Assembly: GCA_965368405.1 (NCBI GenBank)
Contig: CBDUMS010000056.1
Location: 1 to 24,681, forward strand
Direction: 5' to 3'
Length of the DNA stretch: 24,681 nt
Source of the DNA: S012-113 sp965368405
Lineage (GTDB): Bacteria > Bacteroidota > Bacteroidia > Cytophagales > Cyclobacteriaceae
This document shows positions 8,066 to 16,108 of the stretch, piece by piece (positions within the stretch are counted from its first letter, which is position 1; each line of letters starts with the position of its first letter). Under the pieces are notes generated by a model. It saw only the letters and a program-made list of their open reading frames with translations, was not told the origin of the DNA and searched no databases. Both the position numbers and the translations under genes were made by a program.

Positions 8066-8094
8066 AAAGGGGATAGCGCTATGCTATCCTTTTT
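8066..8094. terminator. bidirectional hairpin terminator between convergent genes
   Basis: AAAGGGGATAGC (8066-8077) pairs with GCTATCCTTTTT (8083-8094) around a 5-base loop, counting two G-T pairs, giving a 12-bp stem flanked by A and T runs. It follows the acyl-CoA dehydrogenase stop (8036) on the plus strand. On the minus strand its arm contains the last codons and TAG stop (8086-8084) of the patatin gene, so it likely serves both. Confidence 0.8.
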
Positions 8095-8971
8095 CATTTA
8101 AGTCGGAAAATAATTCAGATTTTTCGATGGCCTCGCGATAGGATTTTCTTCCTAATTCCAGTATTTCGGGGGTTTTATGGAAGTCCATCGTATCACAAAA
8201 CTTCCTGGAAACCTGAACGGTTAAATCGGGCTTATACTGCTCGAGCAAATGTTTGGTTAGTGCTTCCTGCGTTAATTCGAATGATTCATTGAGGATATCG
8301 AACACCCCTAAATTCTTTTCTTTTGTCTTATCGGATTTACGCCAATTAACATACTTTTTATGCAGTTCGGCCACAAAGCTCTTTGCTTTTTTGTCAACCT
8401 CAGGCTTTTCAAATCCAACATTCGCATTAACATCAACTACTACCAGCTTGTCGTCCGGATGACGCTTTATTAAATCTACTGGTATCGGGTTAACAACACC
8501 CCCATCTACAATTATACTATCCCCATCCTTAATCGGATGCAAGACAGTAGGAATGGATACCGAGGCACGAATTGCCCTAGTTAGATCGCCCTTATCGTAA
8601 ACTACCGCCCTTTTATGCACAATATCGGCGGCTACCGTAACAAATGGAATGTCTAAGTCTTCGATACTAACACTGGGTATATAAGGGTTTATTCGTTTAA
8701 AAACTTTTTCTCCCTTAATGAATCCGTTAGAGCTTATGCTGAAATCGAGCAGATTGAATACATCCCAGTAATCCAGGTCTGAAAGCCATTCGGTGAACTC
8801 AGTAAGTTTACCACCAGCGTAAATTCCGCCAATTACCGCGCCCATAGAGGCCCCAGCAATAGAAGTGATCTTATGCCCATCTTTTAATAGTTCTTCGATA
8901 ACGGCAATATGGGCGACACCCCGAGCGCCACCAGAACTCAAAACCAATGCGATATTGTGTTGTTTTGCCAT
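8084..8971 (-). CDS. patatin-like phospholipase family protein (RssA-like)
   Basis: A 295-residue serine lipid hydrolase when started at ATG 8971-8969 (MAKQHNIALVLSSGGARGVA). That start is preferred over the ATG 57 bp upstream because the patatin fold begins right here, a TAAGG lies about 8 bases before it, and the longer form would overlap the preceding gene. Key residues: the oxyanion-hole glycines of SSGGARG (12-18), the nucleophile Ser42 in GASMG (40-44), and Asp156 of the catalytic dyad in DGGVVNPIPVDL. There is no signal peptide, so the protein is probably cytoplasmic, and no outer-membrane barrel domain is fused to it. Substrates are unknown beyond the family's phospholipid or lysophospholipid esters. 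It is the last gene of a minus-strand run. Confidence 0.92.
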   Translation of the reverse strand: MAKQHNIALVLSSGGARGVAHIAVIEELLKDGHKITSIAGASMGAVIGGIYAGGKLTEFTEWLSDLDYWDVFNLLDFSISSNGFIKGEKVFKRINPYIPSVSIEDLDIPFVTVAADIVHKRAVVYDKGDLTRAIRASVSIPTVLHPIKDGDSIIVDGGVVNPIPVDLIKRHPDDKLVVVDVNANVGFEKPEVDKKAKSFVAELHKKYVNWRKSDKTKEKNLGVFDILNESFELTQEALTKHLLEQYKPDLTVQVSRKFCDTMDFHKTPEILELGRKSYREAIEKSELFSDLNEKG

Positions 8972-9003
8972 ATTCAGTACCTTAAAATTAGAAATTCTAA
9001 TGG

Positions 9004-9537
9004 CTATTTGCCATAACGTTCTTTGCACATCTCAGTGGCCCGATCGATAAGTTTAAGAAGCATATTCGACTGTTCTTCGCCCATTTTCTGGCCTATTTGA
9101 GAGGCAATAAAGGTAAAAATCATCCCTAATCCACCCAGTATAGCATACCAATAACCATTAACCTCCATCCCGAGCATTTGTTGCGACGATCCATACACGA
9201 TTCCTCCCAGAAGCAGGCCTCCAAAACCAATATAAAGAAACATAAACAAGGTCCAGACCGTGGATTTTGGCCCGATATACCCACGAATCATAGTTTTCTC
9301 ACGATGTTCAGCATATTCATCATCCTTCATGGAGTTCTCGTTAACCTCTAATTGAAGCTCTGGCGACCAGTAATGATGAATTTCCTCCGGAATTTTTATT
9401 AGGATATGGTTCTTTAAAAAAGTGCCATCCAGCTCAAATTCCTTTGTTTCAAGCGTGTCATGAAAACATTCTATCACATGCACAATTGAACGATTTGAGT
9501 ACAGTTTAATCCTCGGTCGAACTCTTACACTAAACAT
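9004..9537 (-). CDS. hypothetical protein with two membrane segments
   Basis: A 177-residue protein that I do not recognise. Residues 1-90 are polar and beta-rich (RIKLYSNRSIVHVIECFHDTL...), with SPELQLEVNENSMKDDEY in the middle. Two hydrophobic segments follow, at about 93-115 (VWTLFMFLYIGFGGLLLGG) and 128-148 (YWYAILGGLGMIFTFIASQI). A charged amphipathic helix closes the protein (EEQSNMLLKLIDRATEMCKE). There is no signal peptide, so the N-terminal domain probably faces the cytoplasm. It lies 32 bp upstream of the patatin gene and may share its transcript, which hints at a membrane-related role but nothing specific. Confidence 0.75.
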   Translation of the reverse strand: MFSVRVRPRIKLYSNRSIVHVIECFHDTLETKEFELDGTFLKNHILIKIPEEIHHYWSPELQLEVNENSMKDDEYAEHREKTMIRGYIGPKSTVWTLFMFLYIGFGGLLLGGIVYGSSQQMLGMEVNGYWYAILGGLGMIFTFIASQIGQKMGEEQSNMLLKLIDRATEMCKERYGK

Positions 9538-9617
9538 AAATTAGATCAATATTTGATTAGGCAATGAACAAGATTACTAATTCGTCTATTAAAACAGGAA
9601 TAATACATTAATAAATA

Positions 9618-10277
9618 CTAGAGATAGAAAAAATAGGTAAGGCTTAGGGTGAGAACTCTGTTATACCTCAAAACATCATCTGCTGACGGAGTCTCATAGG
9701 TACGAGTGGCAATGAAACCATGCGAATAGCGCAGTCCTAATGCTAATACACCCGAACCCAAATTATCATAGGTAACTCCGGCTTCAATCACCGCTCCAAA
9801 ATCAGATCTTACATCTTTGAACTCAGTTGCGTCGTTTGGGTTATTAAAAGCGGTCTTAAAGTCGGGTTGTTCGGTAATGATATTCTCACCGTCGACACTT
9901 GATTGATATACTGCTTTGGTCCAATAACTCCAATAGACTCCTCCCATACCGTAAAAGCCCCAGTTAACCCCATTCAAGCTGTATTTGGCCATAGCTGGAA
10001 TCTCTATATAATTAGCAGTAAGTTGATCGAAAATTTCTTTACCCTTATATTCTTCGCGATACCCTTTTTTAGTAAGCAACACTTCGCCCTGAACACTAAA
10101 ATTTCTTGTAATGGATATATTAAGTGCACCTCCTAAGGCCCAATCGAATTTGGGTACTGTAAAGTCTGATTTAAACTGCGAGGCCATATTATACCCAACT
10201 CGAGGGCCAATAGTTATTTGGCCCCATGTTATGGTTGTAGTAAAAAGTAAAAGCGCTATAGTAAAACTCTTTCTCAT
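9618..10277 (-). CDS. outer-membrane beta-barrel protein (porin family, PorT-like barrel)
   Basis: A 219-residue exported protein. A signal peptide is clear (MRKSFTIALLLFTTTITWGQ, about 1-20). The rest is alternating beta-strands, starting with ITIGPRVGYNMAS and ending in the aromatic strand LTLSLTYFFYL, as expected for a small outer-membrane barrel of the type common in Bacteroidota (outer membrane protein beta-barrel family). Typical strand features include NISITRNFSVQGEVLLTKKG and GLRYSHGF. Its ATG overlaps the stop codon of the lipocalin-like gene by one base (TGATG), implying translational coupling. Such barrels have no single known role. Confidence 0.82.
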   Translation of the reverse strand: MRKSFTIALLLFTTTITWGQITIGPRVGYNMASQFKSDFTVPKFDWALGGALNISITRNFSVQGEVLLTKKGYREEYKGKEIFDQLTANYIEIPAMAKYSLNGVNWGFYGMGGVYWSYWTKAVYQSSVDGENIITEQPDFKTAFNNPNDATEFKDVRSDFGAVIEAGVTYDNLGSGVLALGLRYSHGFIATRTYETPSADDVLRYNRVLTLSLTYFFYL

Positions 10278-10744
10278 CAGCCCTTTACTGGTTCAAGTAC
10301 GTATGTAATATCCAGCATACCGTCATAGACGTTTTCTCCCGGTTTAACTTCGTTGCTGCCACTAAACTTAATTTCAAGACGTCTTACCTGCAAATCAATA
10401 ATCAAATAGGTCTCTGATTGAGATTCACTAAGTTCAAGCTTCAGCTGTGTTGATCCTGAGATTAGCGACCACGTCCCGTTACTCTCCTCACCATTCACCT
10501 CTATTCGGCTAAAGGTGTAATCTTCATTAAGGATAAGTCTATAATTGTTGAGACTATGAGCAGGGTTGTTCGCTTTTATCTCTTCTTCAGTAAGCACCTC
10601 CCCATTTCCGATGAAGGATTCAATCTTCCATTCTTTAGCAATGAAAAAATCCCTTTCATCTATAGCGAGCTCAAATACATCGCAAGCAAAAACAAAAAAG
10701 GTAATGATGCAATAAATCAATGGTCTCGTTAATGTCGTAGTCAT
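10277..10744 (-). CDS. lipocalin-like small lipoprotein, hypothetical
   Basis: A 155-residue exported protein. The N-terminus (TRPLIYCIITFFVFAC) is a signal peptide ending in a plausible lipobox with Cys21, so the mature protein is probably a lipoprotein. The body shows the pattern of Bacteroidota lipocalin-like domains: KEWKIESF near the start, a strand YRLILNEDYTFSR, then SNGTWSLISGSTQLKLEL, and a final strand. The ligand is unknown. It starts 2 bp after the stop of the PKD protein gene and overlaps the barrel gene by one base, so the three genes form a tight unit. Confidence 0.7.
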   Translation of the reverse strand: MTTTLTRPLIYCIITFFVFACDVFELAIDERDFFIAKEWKIESFIGNGEVLTEEEIKANNPAHSLNNYRLILNEDYTFSRIEVNGEESNGTWSLISGSTQLKLELSESQSETYLIIDLQVRRLEIKFSGSNEVKPGENVYDGMLDITYVLEPVKG

Positions 10745-10746
10745 TA

Positions 10747-13700
10747 TTATTTTTTTACTATTTTTTTGTACAAAAAACGATCACTATCCTCAATAAGCAA
10801 GATATATGGCCCTTGTCTCATTCCAGACATCGGTACGCTTATTTCATTGGTAAAGGTCTTTTCACGCAATACAACTTTCCCTTGCATATTCAATAACGCC
10901 ACGCTAGATTCTGCCGTCCTAAGTATAACGGTTAATTCATCATACACGGGATTTGGGTACACTTCAACATCATCTGTTTCAGGCCCTAATAATTGAGTGG
11001 GTGAAATGAAGATGTCCTCACAATACTGAGCCTCCTCACAATCATTGATCGCTGTCAAACAAACGGTAAAGCTTGAGATATCAAAAAATGAAAAATCGGT
11101 GTAGGTAATACTTACCGTAGAATCAATGATTTCCAAGCCATTATCCAAATCCCACAAAATAGATTTATAATTCTCGGAAGTATTGGCAAGCTCCAAGGTT
11201 ATTCCATCTAAAGAGAGATTAACATTATACTCAAAAGCAGGACGGGGTGGTCCTAGAAGTTTAACGGCAATAGTATCTGTATTAAAACAGCCCTTCGCAT
11301 CCTGAACTTTTACGATATATTCCCCTATCTGATCAACGGCGTAAGTTTGATCAGCTGAACCATCTGGCCAGCTGTAGTTAGAATATCCTGAGCCTGCATC
11401 AAGTATAACTGTTCCTGCTTCACATAAAACTTCATCAGGTCCTAAATCGACGGCAGGTGCGGATGTCACATCCAATGGAATTGTTACGAAGGCTAAGCAA
11501 TTGCTGCCATTATCAATAGTCAATGTAGCATTATAGGTACCTGTATTAGCAAATGTATACGCGGTACTACCCGGAAAAGCTGAGTCCTCCAAGCCATCGC
11601 CATCAAAATCCCAGCTGTAAAGTGCCGCAGGATTTACATCTGTTGAAAGGTTTGTAAAAATCACTTCTTCTGCTTCACAGAGTTTATTAACGCTAAAATT
11701 GGGTTTCGCAGCATCTGCAAACTCTACCAAAGCTTCTGCTGAGCCAATACAATTACCCCCATTATCCACCGTAAGTTTTACAATATATGAATCATAACTA
11801 TTATAAGTGAAAGATGTGTTGCCCACTGTTGTATCATCGATTAATCCATCATTATTAAAATCCCATGAATAGTTGGCACTAGAATTTGCGTCTTGAGTAA
11901 GATCAATCATTTGCGATTCCTGTCCATAACACTGTGCAATGATTTGAAGATCTACTTGAGGACGATCGATAATCTCAATAAGCTGTGTGTTTTCGATACT
12001 GCTACCCCCCAAGTCTATGGTGAGCTTTGCTGAATAACTCCCAGCATTACCGTAAACATAGCTCGTCGATCCGATAACGGTATCGTCCGCAACGCCATCA
12101 CCATCGAAGTCCCAGCTATAAGTAGCACCTAATGGTAAATCTCTAGACAAGTCTATAAAATTAATAGTGCTCCCAGTACATCCGTTACTCGCTAAAAAAT
12201 TGGCCTGAGGAACTACAGTACCTCCGCCAGATCCAACCGTAATTGATTTTGTAACAGTTACTTCACAGCCGAGGCCATCGCTTACTGTCAGTGTAGTTGT
12301 ATAACTACCACCAACCGTATAAGTATGAGTGGCAGTATTTGGATTGGTACTTTCCGGTGTACCATCCGAATCAAAATCCCAGCTCCAGGTGGCTGCTGGA
12401 TCAAGATTAACTGTTGAGGCCTCGAATGTCGTTGCCTGGTTTGTTGTTGTTCCGGTACTACTAAAAACCACCGCCGGCAAGGGTTTTATGGTGAAAACAT
12501 TGCTTATACTATCCAAACATATTGTCCCCTGTCGGATAGCAAGAGATACTGTATACGTTCCTGGATTATCATAGGTAAAGCTAGCATTGCCTATAGTGGT
12601 GTCATCAATGGTATCATCACCATCCAAATACCAGCGATATGCGGCATCGGGCTGCAGATTGGTGCTATTATCCACAAAGGTTACCGGTTGACCAGCACAG
12701 GCCAGTTGGGGGGTAAAGGCGGCCGTAGGTTGGGTGCAATCATCGAGCACATCGAAAGTCGACGTTTCGGACATGCTCCATACCCCGTCCTGATTCATTG
12801 CACGGACCGTGATAGTATGCTGGCCATCTACCAACGTGCCTGAAGTTGCCACATCTACCGTATTTAAGTCAATCAGGGTGCTAGGTGTAACGGGTATATC
12901 TTGTCCATTTCCTGTACCCGGGTCTACGCCATCAATGTAATACTCCATTCTAGTGATTGGCGACTCAGTACTTGAAACAGTAAAGTTTTCCTTGACGATT
13001 ATTTGCCTTCTTTCATAGAAGCCCCAATCGCCATTTGCATTTTTCGCTCTTGTTACTAGTACATGTTGCCCCGGAGTGAGTGCAGCAGCCTCCGGTAAGT
13101 CTTCCATGAGGTCGACATTCGCACTTTGGGTAAAACTTGGCCATTTACTGGCTAGACCCACCCCAGGGTCATCATCGAAAAAGTACTCGATTTCTTCAAC
13201 AATATAAACCGTTGGCGTAGTCTGACCTATGTTCGACTTAACAATGATTTGCCTAACTTCATAAAACCCCCAGACTAAGTCGGTGTTGCGAGCTCTGATT
13301 CCAACAGTATGAAATCCTTCTGTTAAAGTAACAGGACTAATACTGCTTATCGCGGTATTGATGTCAACCACAGCGCCTTGAGTTACAGGAATATTGATAC
13401 CATTACCCTGTCCGGGGTCGTTGTCAATAAAATACTCTATTTTTTCAATTTCTGCCGCAGGTGGAATTACTATAGAGTTATTCGTTTTCACAATAAAAGG
13501 CCTTGCCTCTGTAAAGCCCCAGATACCATTGCTGTCTTTCGCTCTTATGTAAAGCGTGTGCAACCCATCAGGAAGCCCAAGTGCCTCGGGAAGATCTCTT
13601 ATCAAATCCAATATTGAATTTGGTGTAATACTTGGCCATTGAGTTGCTAGACCTACACCTGGGTCATCATCGATAAAATACTCAATATCTGTAATTGTTT

Positions 13701-13779
13701 GAGAAAACGCACTTGTACCTGTTAGCCAACTTGCGATGACTATGGCAATAAGGAGATATAGCTTTTTAGGTCGGAGCAA
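10747..13779 (-). CDS. PKD-domain surface protein with T9SS type A sorting domain
   Basis: A 1010-residue secreted protein. Residues 1-26 form a signal peptide. Residues 30-345 hold four related modules of about 70-80 residues, each opening with a YFIDxDPG motif and closing near WGFxExRxFIVK. About 351-775 contain five PKD-type beta-sandwich domains, each with a YSWDFDGDG-like loop whose aspartate spacing could bind calcium. A further Ig-like domain (about 779-840) resembles those of gliding-motility adhesins, followed by a degenerate PKD domain. Residues 939-1010 (VEVYPNPVYDELTV ... YKKIVKK) are a T9SS type A sorting signal, so the protein should be exported across the outer membrane and cleaved or anchored. 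The only usable start is TTG at 13779-13777, directly after an in-frame TAA; no ATG lies before the signal peptide. No catalytic domain is seen, so adhesion or matrix binding is likely. Confidence 0.9.
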   Translation of the reverse strand: MLRPKKLYLLIAIVIASWLTGTSAFSQTITDIEYFIDDDPGVGLATQWPSITPNSILDLIRDLPEALGLPDGLHTLYIRAKDSNGIWGFTEARPFIVKTNNSIVIPPAAEIEKIEYFIDNDPGQGNGINIPVTQGAVVDINTAISSISPVTLTEGFHTVGIRARNTDLVWGFYEVRQIIVKSNIGQTTPTVYIVEEIEYFFDDDPGVGLASKWPSFTQSANVDLMEDLPEAAALTPGQHVLVTRAKNANGDWGFYERRQIIVKENFTVSSTESPITRMEYYIDGVDPGTGNGQDIPVTPSTLIDLNTVDVATSGTLVDGQHTITVRAMNQDGVWSMSETSTFDVLDDCTQPTAAFTPQLACAGQPVTFVDNSTNLQPDAAYRWYLDGDDTIDDTTIGNASFTYDNPGTYTVSLAIRQGTICLDSISNVFTIKPLPAVVFSSTGTTTNQATTFEASTVNLDPAATWSWDFDSDGTPESTNPNTATHTYTVGGSYTTTLTVSDGLGCEVTVTKSITVGSGGGTVVPQANFLASNGCTGSTINFIDLSRDLPLGATYSWDFDGDGVADDTVIGSTSYVYGNAGSYSAKLTIDLGGSSIENTQLIEIIDRPQVDLQIIAQCYGQESQMIDLTQDANSSANYSWDFNNDGLIDDTTVGNTSFTYNSYDSYIVKLTVDNGGNCIGSAEALVEFADAAKPNFSVNKLCEAEEVIFTNLSTDVNPAALYSWDFDGDGLEDSAFPGSTAYTFANTGTYNATLTIDNGSNCLAFVTIPLDVTSAPAVDLGPDEVLCEAGTVILDAGSGYSNYSWPDGSADQTYAVDQIGEYIVKVQDAKGCFNTDTIAVKLLGPPRPAFEYNVNLSLDGITLELANTSENYKSILWDLDNGLEIIDSTVSITYTDFSFFDISSFTVCLTAINDCEEAQYCEDIFISPTQLLGPETDDVEVYPNPVYDELTVILRTAESSVALLNMQGKVVLREKTFTNEISVPMSGMRQGPYILLIEDSDRFLYKKIVKK
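12745..13692 (-). repeat. four YFIDxDPG modules in an A-B-A-B pattern
   Basis: Within the PKD gene, modules 1 and 3 share the A form (YFIDDDPGVGLATQWPS and YFFDDDPGVGLASKWPS, both followed by an acidic LPEA stretch). Modules 2 and 4 share the B form (DPGQGNGINIPVT and DPGTGNGQDIPVT, followed by D-x-NT). All four end near WGF or WSM and a short strand. The nucleotide sequences of modules 1 and 3 remain visibly similar, which suggests that a two-module unit was duplicated. Confidence 0.8.
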
Positions 13780-13804
13780 TTAGGTAAATTGAACGAATAC
13801 GATA

Positions 13805-14968
13805 TTAATTACTCTTAGCTTTCACCCGAACAGGCAAGGGGTCGGTAGGATTTATAATTGTGGATGTATTAAGAATCTCTATTGTAGGAGCAGCGGTAGT
13901 TTTAAGCACGAGGTTTGGTTCTATCCATGGATAAAAACCACCGGTAATGCCAATATCTGTACCATCAGAACCTGCATCGATAGCGGCAGATGGTGGCGGC
14001 CCTACCACTAGGGTATAATCGTAAGAACTTGACCATGTATTTGATACTGGCACATTTGTAAAGCCTGGGCTTACGGTAACCTGGTTAAAACTACCTGAAT
14101 TGGTTGCTCCGGCAGGAGGTAGCGCATCATTACCTGTTGAGATTGAGAGGTTGTTGGTAAAGATGGAATTAGTAAGATTTGCAGAAGCCGTTCCTGCAGT
14201 ATTAGCTGCAGGGGTTCTTCCATAAAATATATTATTGCTTATTATTTTCTCATTTATATAACCAAAGCTATAAGTTGAAGCAGAGGCTCCTATAAAATTA
14301 TTATTAAGAATAGGTATTGAGGTTGTTGCCGCTGTAATATAGATGTAACCGTATATGATGTTATTAGTAATTGTTACAGTCGAAGGTGAAGCACTTCGGA
14401 AATCAACATAATTAGCACGTACGACATTATTTCGAAACCAGGAGTCGCCCGAAACCAAATTGTAAATTCGTACCGAACTGATAATATCATTAGCATAGAT
14501 CAATAAGTTATTTAATGGAACACCATTAGTAGCCCCACTTATTGTTGCTACAGAACAATTATGAATTGTGACATCGGAAAGAGTATAGGTCGCACCGTTT
14601 GGGACGCCGAGGTTAATTGTACTTATTATTAGACCCGTTATTACAGATCCAGATGCATTTTCAGCATTCGTGGCATTCCTTGTGAGGTTAATTGTTCCTA
14701 CCGTAGACTGATATGGTATTTCCTTGGTAAGATTAAACCCAATTCCAATGAGCGTAATTCTTTTATCGATAGTAACATTGCCATAAGCTGTTGCGCTAGG
14801 TTGGACCTGAATAATGTCACCATCATTAGCGGCATCTACAGCTGCTTGCAATGTGCTAAATACGTCTGCGCCCGTTGGTGCATTAAAATTATGATCTACA
14901 ATTCGCGTAGTTTGGGCCAATATAGTGCTGGAAACTAATAAGGCCAGAAATGTAAAGGAATGTCTCAT
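13805..14968 (-). CDS. secreted right-handed beta-helix repeat protein
   Basis: A 387-residue exported protein. The signal peptide is MRHSFTFLALLVSSTILAQ. Next comes VFSTLQAAVDAANDGDIIQVQPS, the usual entry to a right-handed parallel beta-helix of the pectate-lyase-like type, then KRITLIGIGFNLT. The middle (about 90-280) is a series of short strands separated by asparagine-rich turns (NNVVRANYVDF, TITNNIIYGYIYI, IISNNIFYG), with asparagines at the turns of each coil. The final part contains a DAGSDGTDIGITGG segment often found at the end of such helices, and a basic VRVKAKSN tail. No catalytic residues typical of polysaccharide lyases stand out and no T9SS sorting domain is present. It is the first gene of the surface cluster, 25 bp before the PKD gene. 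Confidence 0.82.
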   Translation of the reverse strand: MRHSFTFLALLVSSTILAQTTRIVDHNFNAPTGADVFSTLQAAVDAANDGDIIQVQPSATAYGNVTIDKRITLIGIGFNLTKEIPYQSTVGTINLTRNATNAENASGSVITGLIISTINLGVPNGATYTLSDVTIHNCSVATISGATNGVPLNNLLIYANDIISSVRIYNLVSGDSWFRNNVVRANYVDFRSASPSTVTITNNIIYGYIYITAATTSIPILNNNFIGASASTYSFGYINEKIISNNIFYGRTPAANTAGTASANLTNSIFTNNLSISTGNDALPPAGATNSGSFNQVTVSPGFTNVPVSNTWSSSYDYTLVVGPPPSAAIDAGSDGTDIGITGGFYPWIEPNLVLKTTAAPTIEILNTSTIINPTDPLPVRVKAKSN

Positions 14969-15046
14969 AGCAATTAAGAAAGTCTTTTGAACATCCTAAT
15001 TTACTAATTCTGAGACAATTAAAAGATTGTTAGAACAAGAATTAAA

Positions 15047-15151
15047 CTAGCGGAAACGCTTACGCATGAGGTTGGCCCCAATTAATAGGAGGAGGAGAAT
15101 TAAAAATCCCCACCATTGAATTTCTCCAGATTGAATTAATAGGCATTGCAC
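15047..15151 (-). CDS. possible 34-residue single-TM small protein
   Basis: In the gap before the beta-helix gene, the minus strand has a short open frame closed by TAG (15049-15047). Read from GTG at 15151 it gives 34 residues: a polar start (QCLLIQSGEIQWW), a hydrophobic stretch (GFLILLLLLIGANL) and a basic tail (MRKRFR). Two in-frame TAA codons lie a few codons upstream, so it cannot be much longer, and there is no ATG in frame before the hydrophobic part. The layout resembles a C-terminal sorting or anchoring tail, so this could be a true microprotein, a remnant of a lost gene's 3' end, or chance. Confidence 0.3.
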   Translation of the reverse strand: MQCLLIQSGEIQWWGFLILLLLLIGANLMRKRFR

Positions 15152-15213
15152 AGCACAAACTTAAGCTTAAACAATTCTACACAACAATTGTTTTATTTAT
15201 TGCTCAGTAAATC

Positions 15214-15221
15214 TAAATTTG
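15214..15221 (+). promoter_or_regulatory. Bacteroidota -7 box TAAATTTG before the MscS gene
   Basis: TAAATTTG matches TAnnTTTG exactly and lies 24 bp before the ATG at 15246. Transcription would start near 15226, leaving a leader of about 20 bases. This supports the ATG over the upstream TTG at 15219, which overlaps the box. A -33 element is not clear; an ATTG lies about 23 bp upstream. Confidence 0.5.
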
Positions 15222-15245
15222 TGTCAAATTAATCTTAAAAAAATT

Positions 15246-16082
15246 ATGCAAGACTTAGAAGCAATTACCGACAAGAGTACCGAACTCACCAATTACGCCA
15301 TGGATTTTGTGATGACTTACGGGCCAAAGCTATTAGGAGCCATTGTTGTGCTCGTTATTGGTTTATGGATTATAGGTTGGATTCAGCGGGTGATTAAACG
15401 CGTTATGACAAAAGCCAATGTAGATGAGTCTTTGAGACCCTTCTTACAATCATTAATTGGTGCGGTCCTAAAAGTAATGCTGGGTATAAGCATTATGACC
15501 ATGCTAGGAATTGAAATGACTTCCTTCATTGCTATCTTGGCAGCGGCAGGTCTTGCTGTTGGCATGGCCTTATCTGGTACTTTACAAAATTTTGCAGGCG
15601 GGGTAATGATATTACTCTTCAAGCCTTATAAAGTAGGTGATGTAATCGAAGCGCAAGGATATATCGGTAGCGTAAAAGAAATTCAAATTTTTGTGACCGT
15701 TTTAACCACACCTGATAACAAAACAATCATCATTCCTAATGGTCCATTATCTAATGGTTCTTTAACGAATTTCAGTACCCAGGAAACACGCCGTGTTGAT
15801 TGGACCTTTGGCATCGGCTATGGAGACGACGTAGATAAAGCCAAAGAAATAATTCGGAACATTGTTGAATCTGATGAACGAGTATTAAAAGATCCAGCTG
15901 TATTTATTGCCTTAGGTGAAATGGCCGATAGCTCGGTAAATCTAACGGTTAGAGTTTGGGTTAATGCTGCAGATTACTGGGGGGTATTTTTCGATACCAA
16001 CGAGAAGGTTTACCATGCATTTAACGCTGGTGGAATTAATATTCCATTCCCACAAATGGATGTACATGTTCATAATAAATAA
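15246..16082 (+). CDS. mscS: small-conductance mechanosensitive channel, MscS family
   Basis: A 278-residue inner-membrane channel that opens when membrane tension rises in osmotic downshock and releases solutes. Three hydrophobic segments are visible at about 23-45, 65-88 and 94-125. The third is the pore helix, AAAGLAVGMALSGTLQNFAGG, with the Gly/Ala pattern of E. coli MscS. The conserved KPYKVGDVIEAQGYIGSVKEI starts the beta domain, then TPDNKTIIIPNGPLSNGSLTNFS and a C-terminal alpha/beta domain ending in IPFPQMDVHVHNK. The length is close to the E. coli protein (286). The ATG at 15246 is chosen over a TTG 27 bp upstream because of the promoter box there. It is followed after 26 bp by the DUF3078 gene and probably shares its mRNA. 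Confidence 0.95.
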   Translation: MQDLEAITDKSTELTNYAMDFVMTYGPKLLGAIVVLVIGLWIIGWIQRVIKRVMTKANVDESLRPFLQSLIGAVLKVMLGISIMTMLGIEMTSFIAILAAAGLAVGMALSGTLQNFAGGVMILLFKPYKVGDVIEAQGYIGSVKEIQIFVTVLTTPDNKTIIIPNGPLSNGSLTNFSTQETRRVDWTFGIGYGDDVDKAKEIIRNIVESDERVLKDPAVFIALGEMADSSVNLTVRVWVNAADYWGVFFDTNEKVYHAFNAGGINIPFPQMDVHVHNK

Positions 16083-16108
16083 TTTTAGAAGTACATATTA
16101 ACTGTTTT

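Noticed and set aside
8972..9028. N-terminal 19-residue extension of the patatin protein
   Set aside because: It would overlap the preceding gene, has no family similarity, and a start with a TAAGG lead-in exists at 8971.
11455..12729. PKD-domain repeats considered as a tandem DNA repeat or CRISPR-like array
   Set aside because: The similarity is at the protein level (WDFDGDG loops about 85 residues apart) with diverged DNA; there are no short identical repeats with uniform spacers.
15219..15245. TTG start adding nine residues to the MscS channel
   Set aside because: The TTG lies within the TAAATTTG promoter box, and the ATG at 15246 gives a normal MscS N-terminus.
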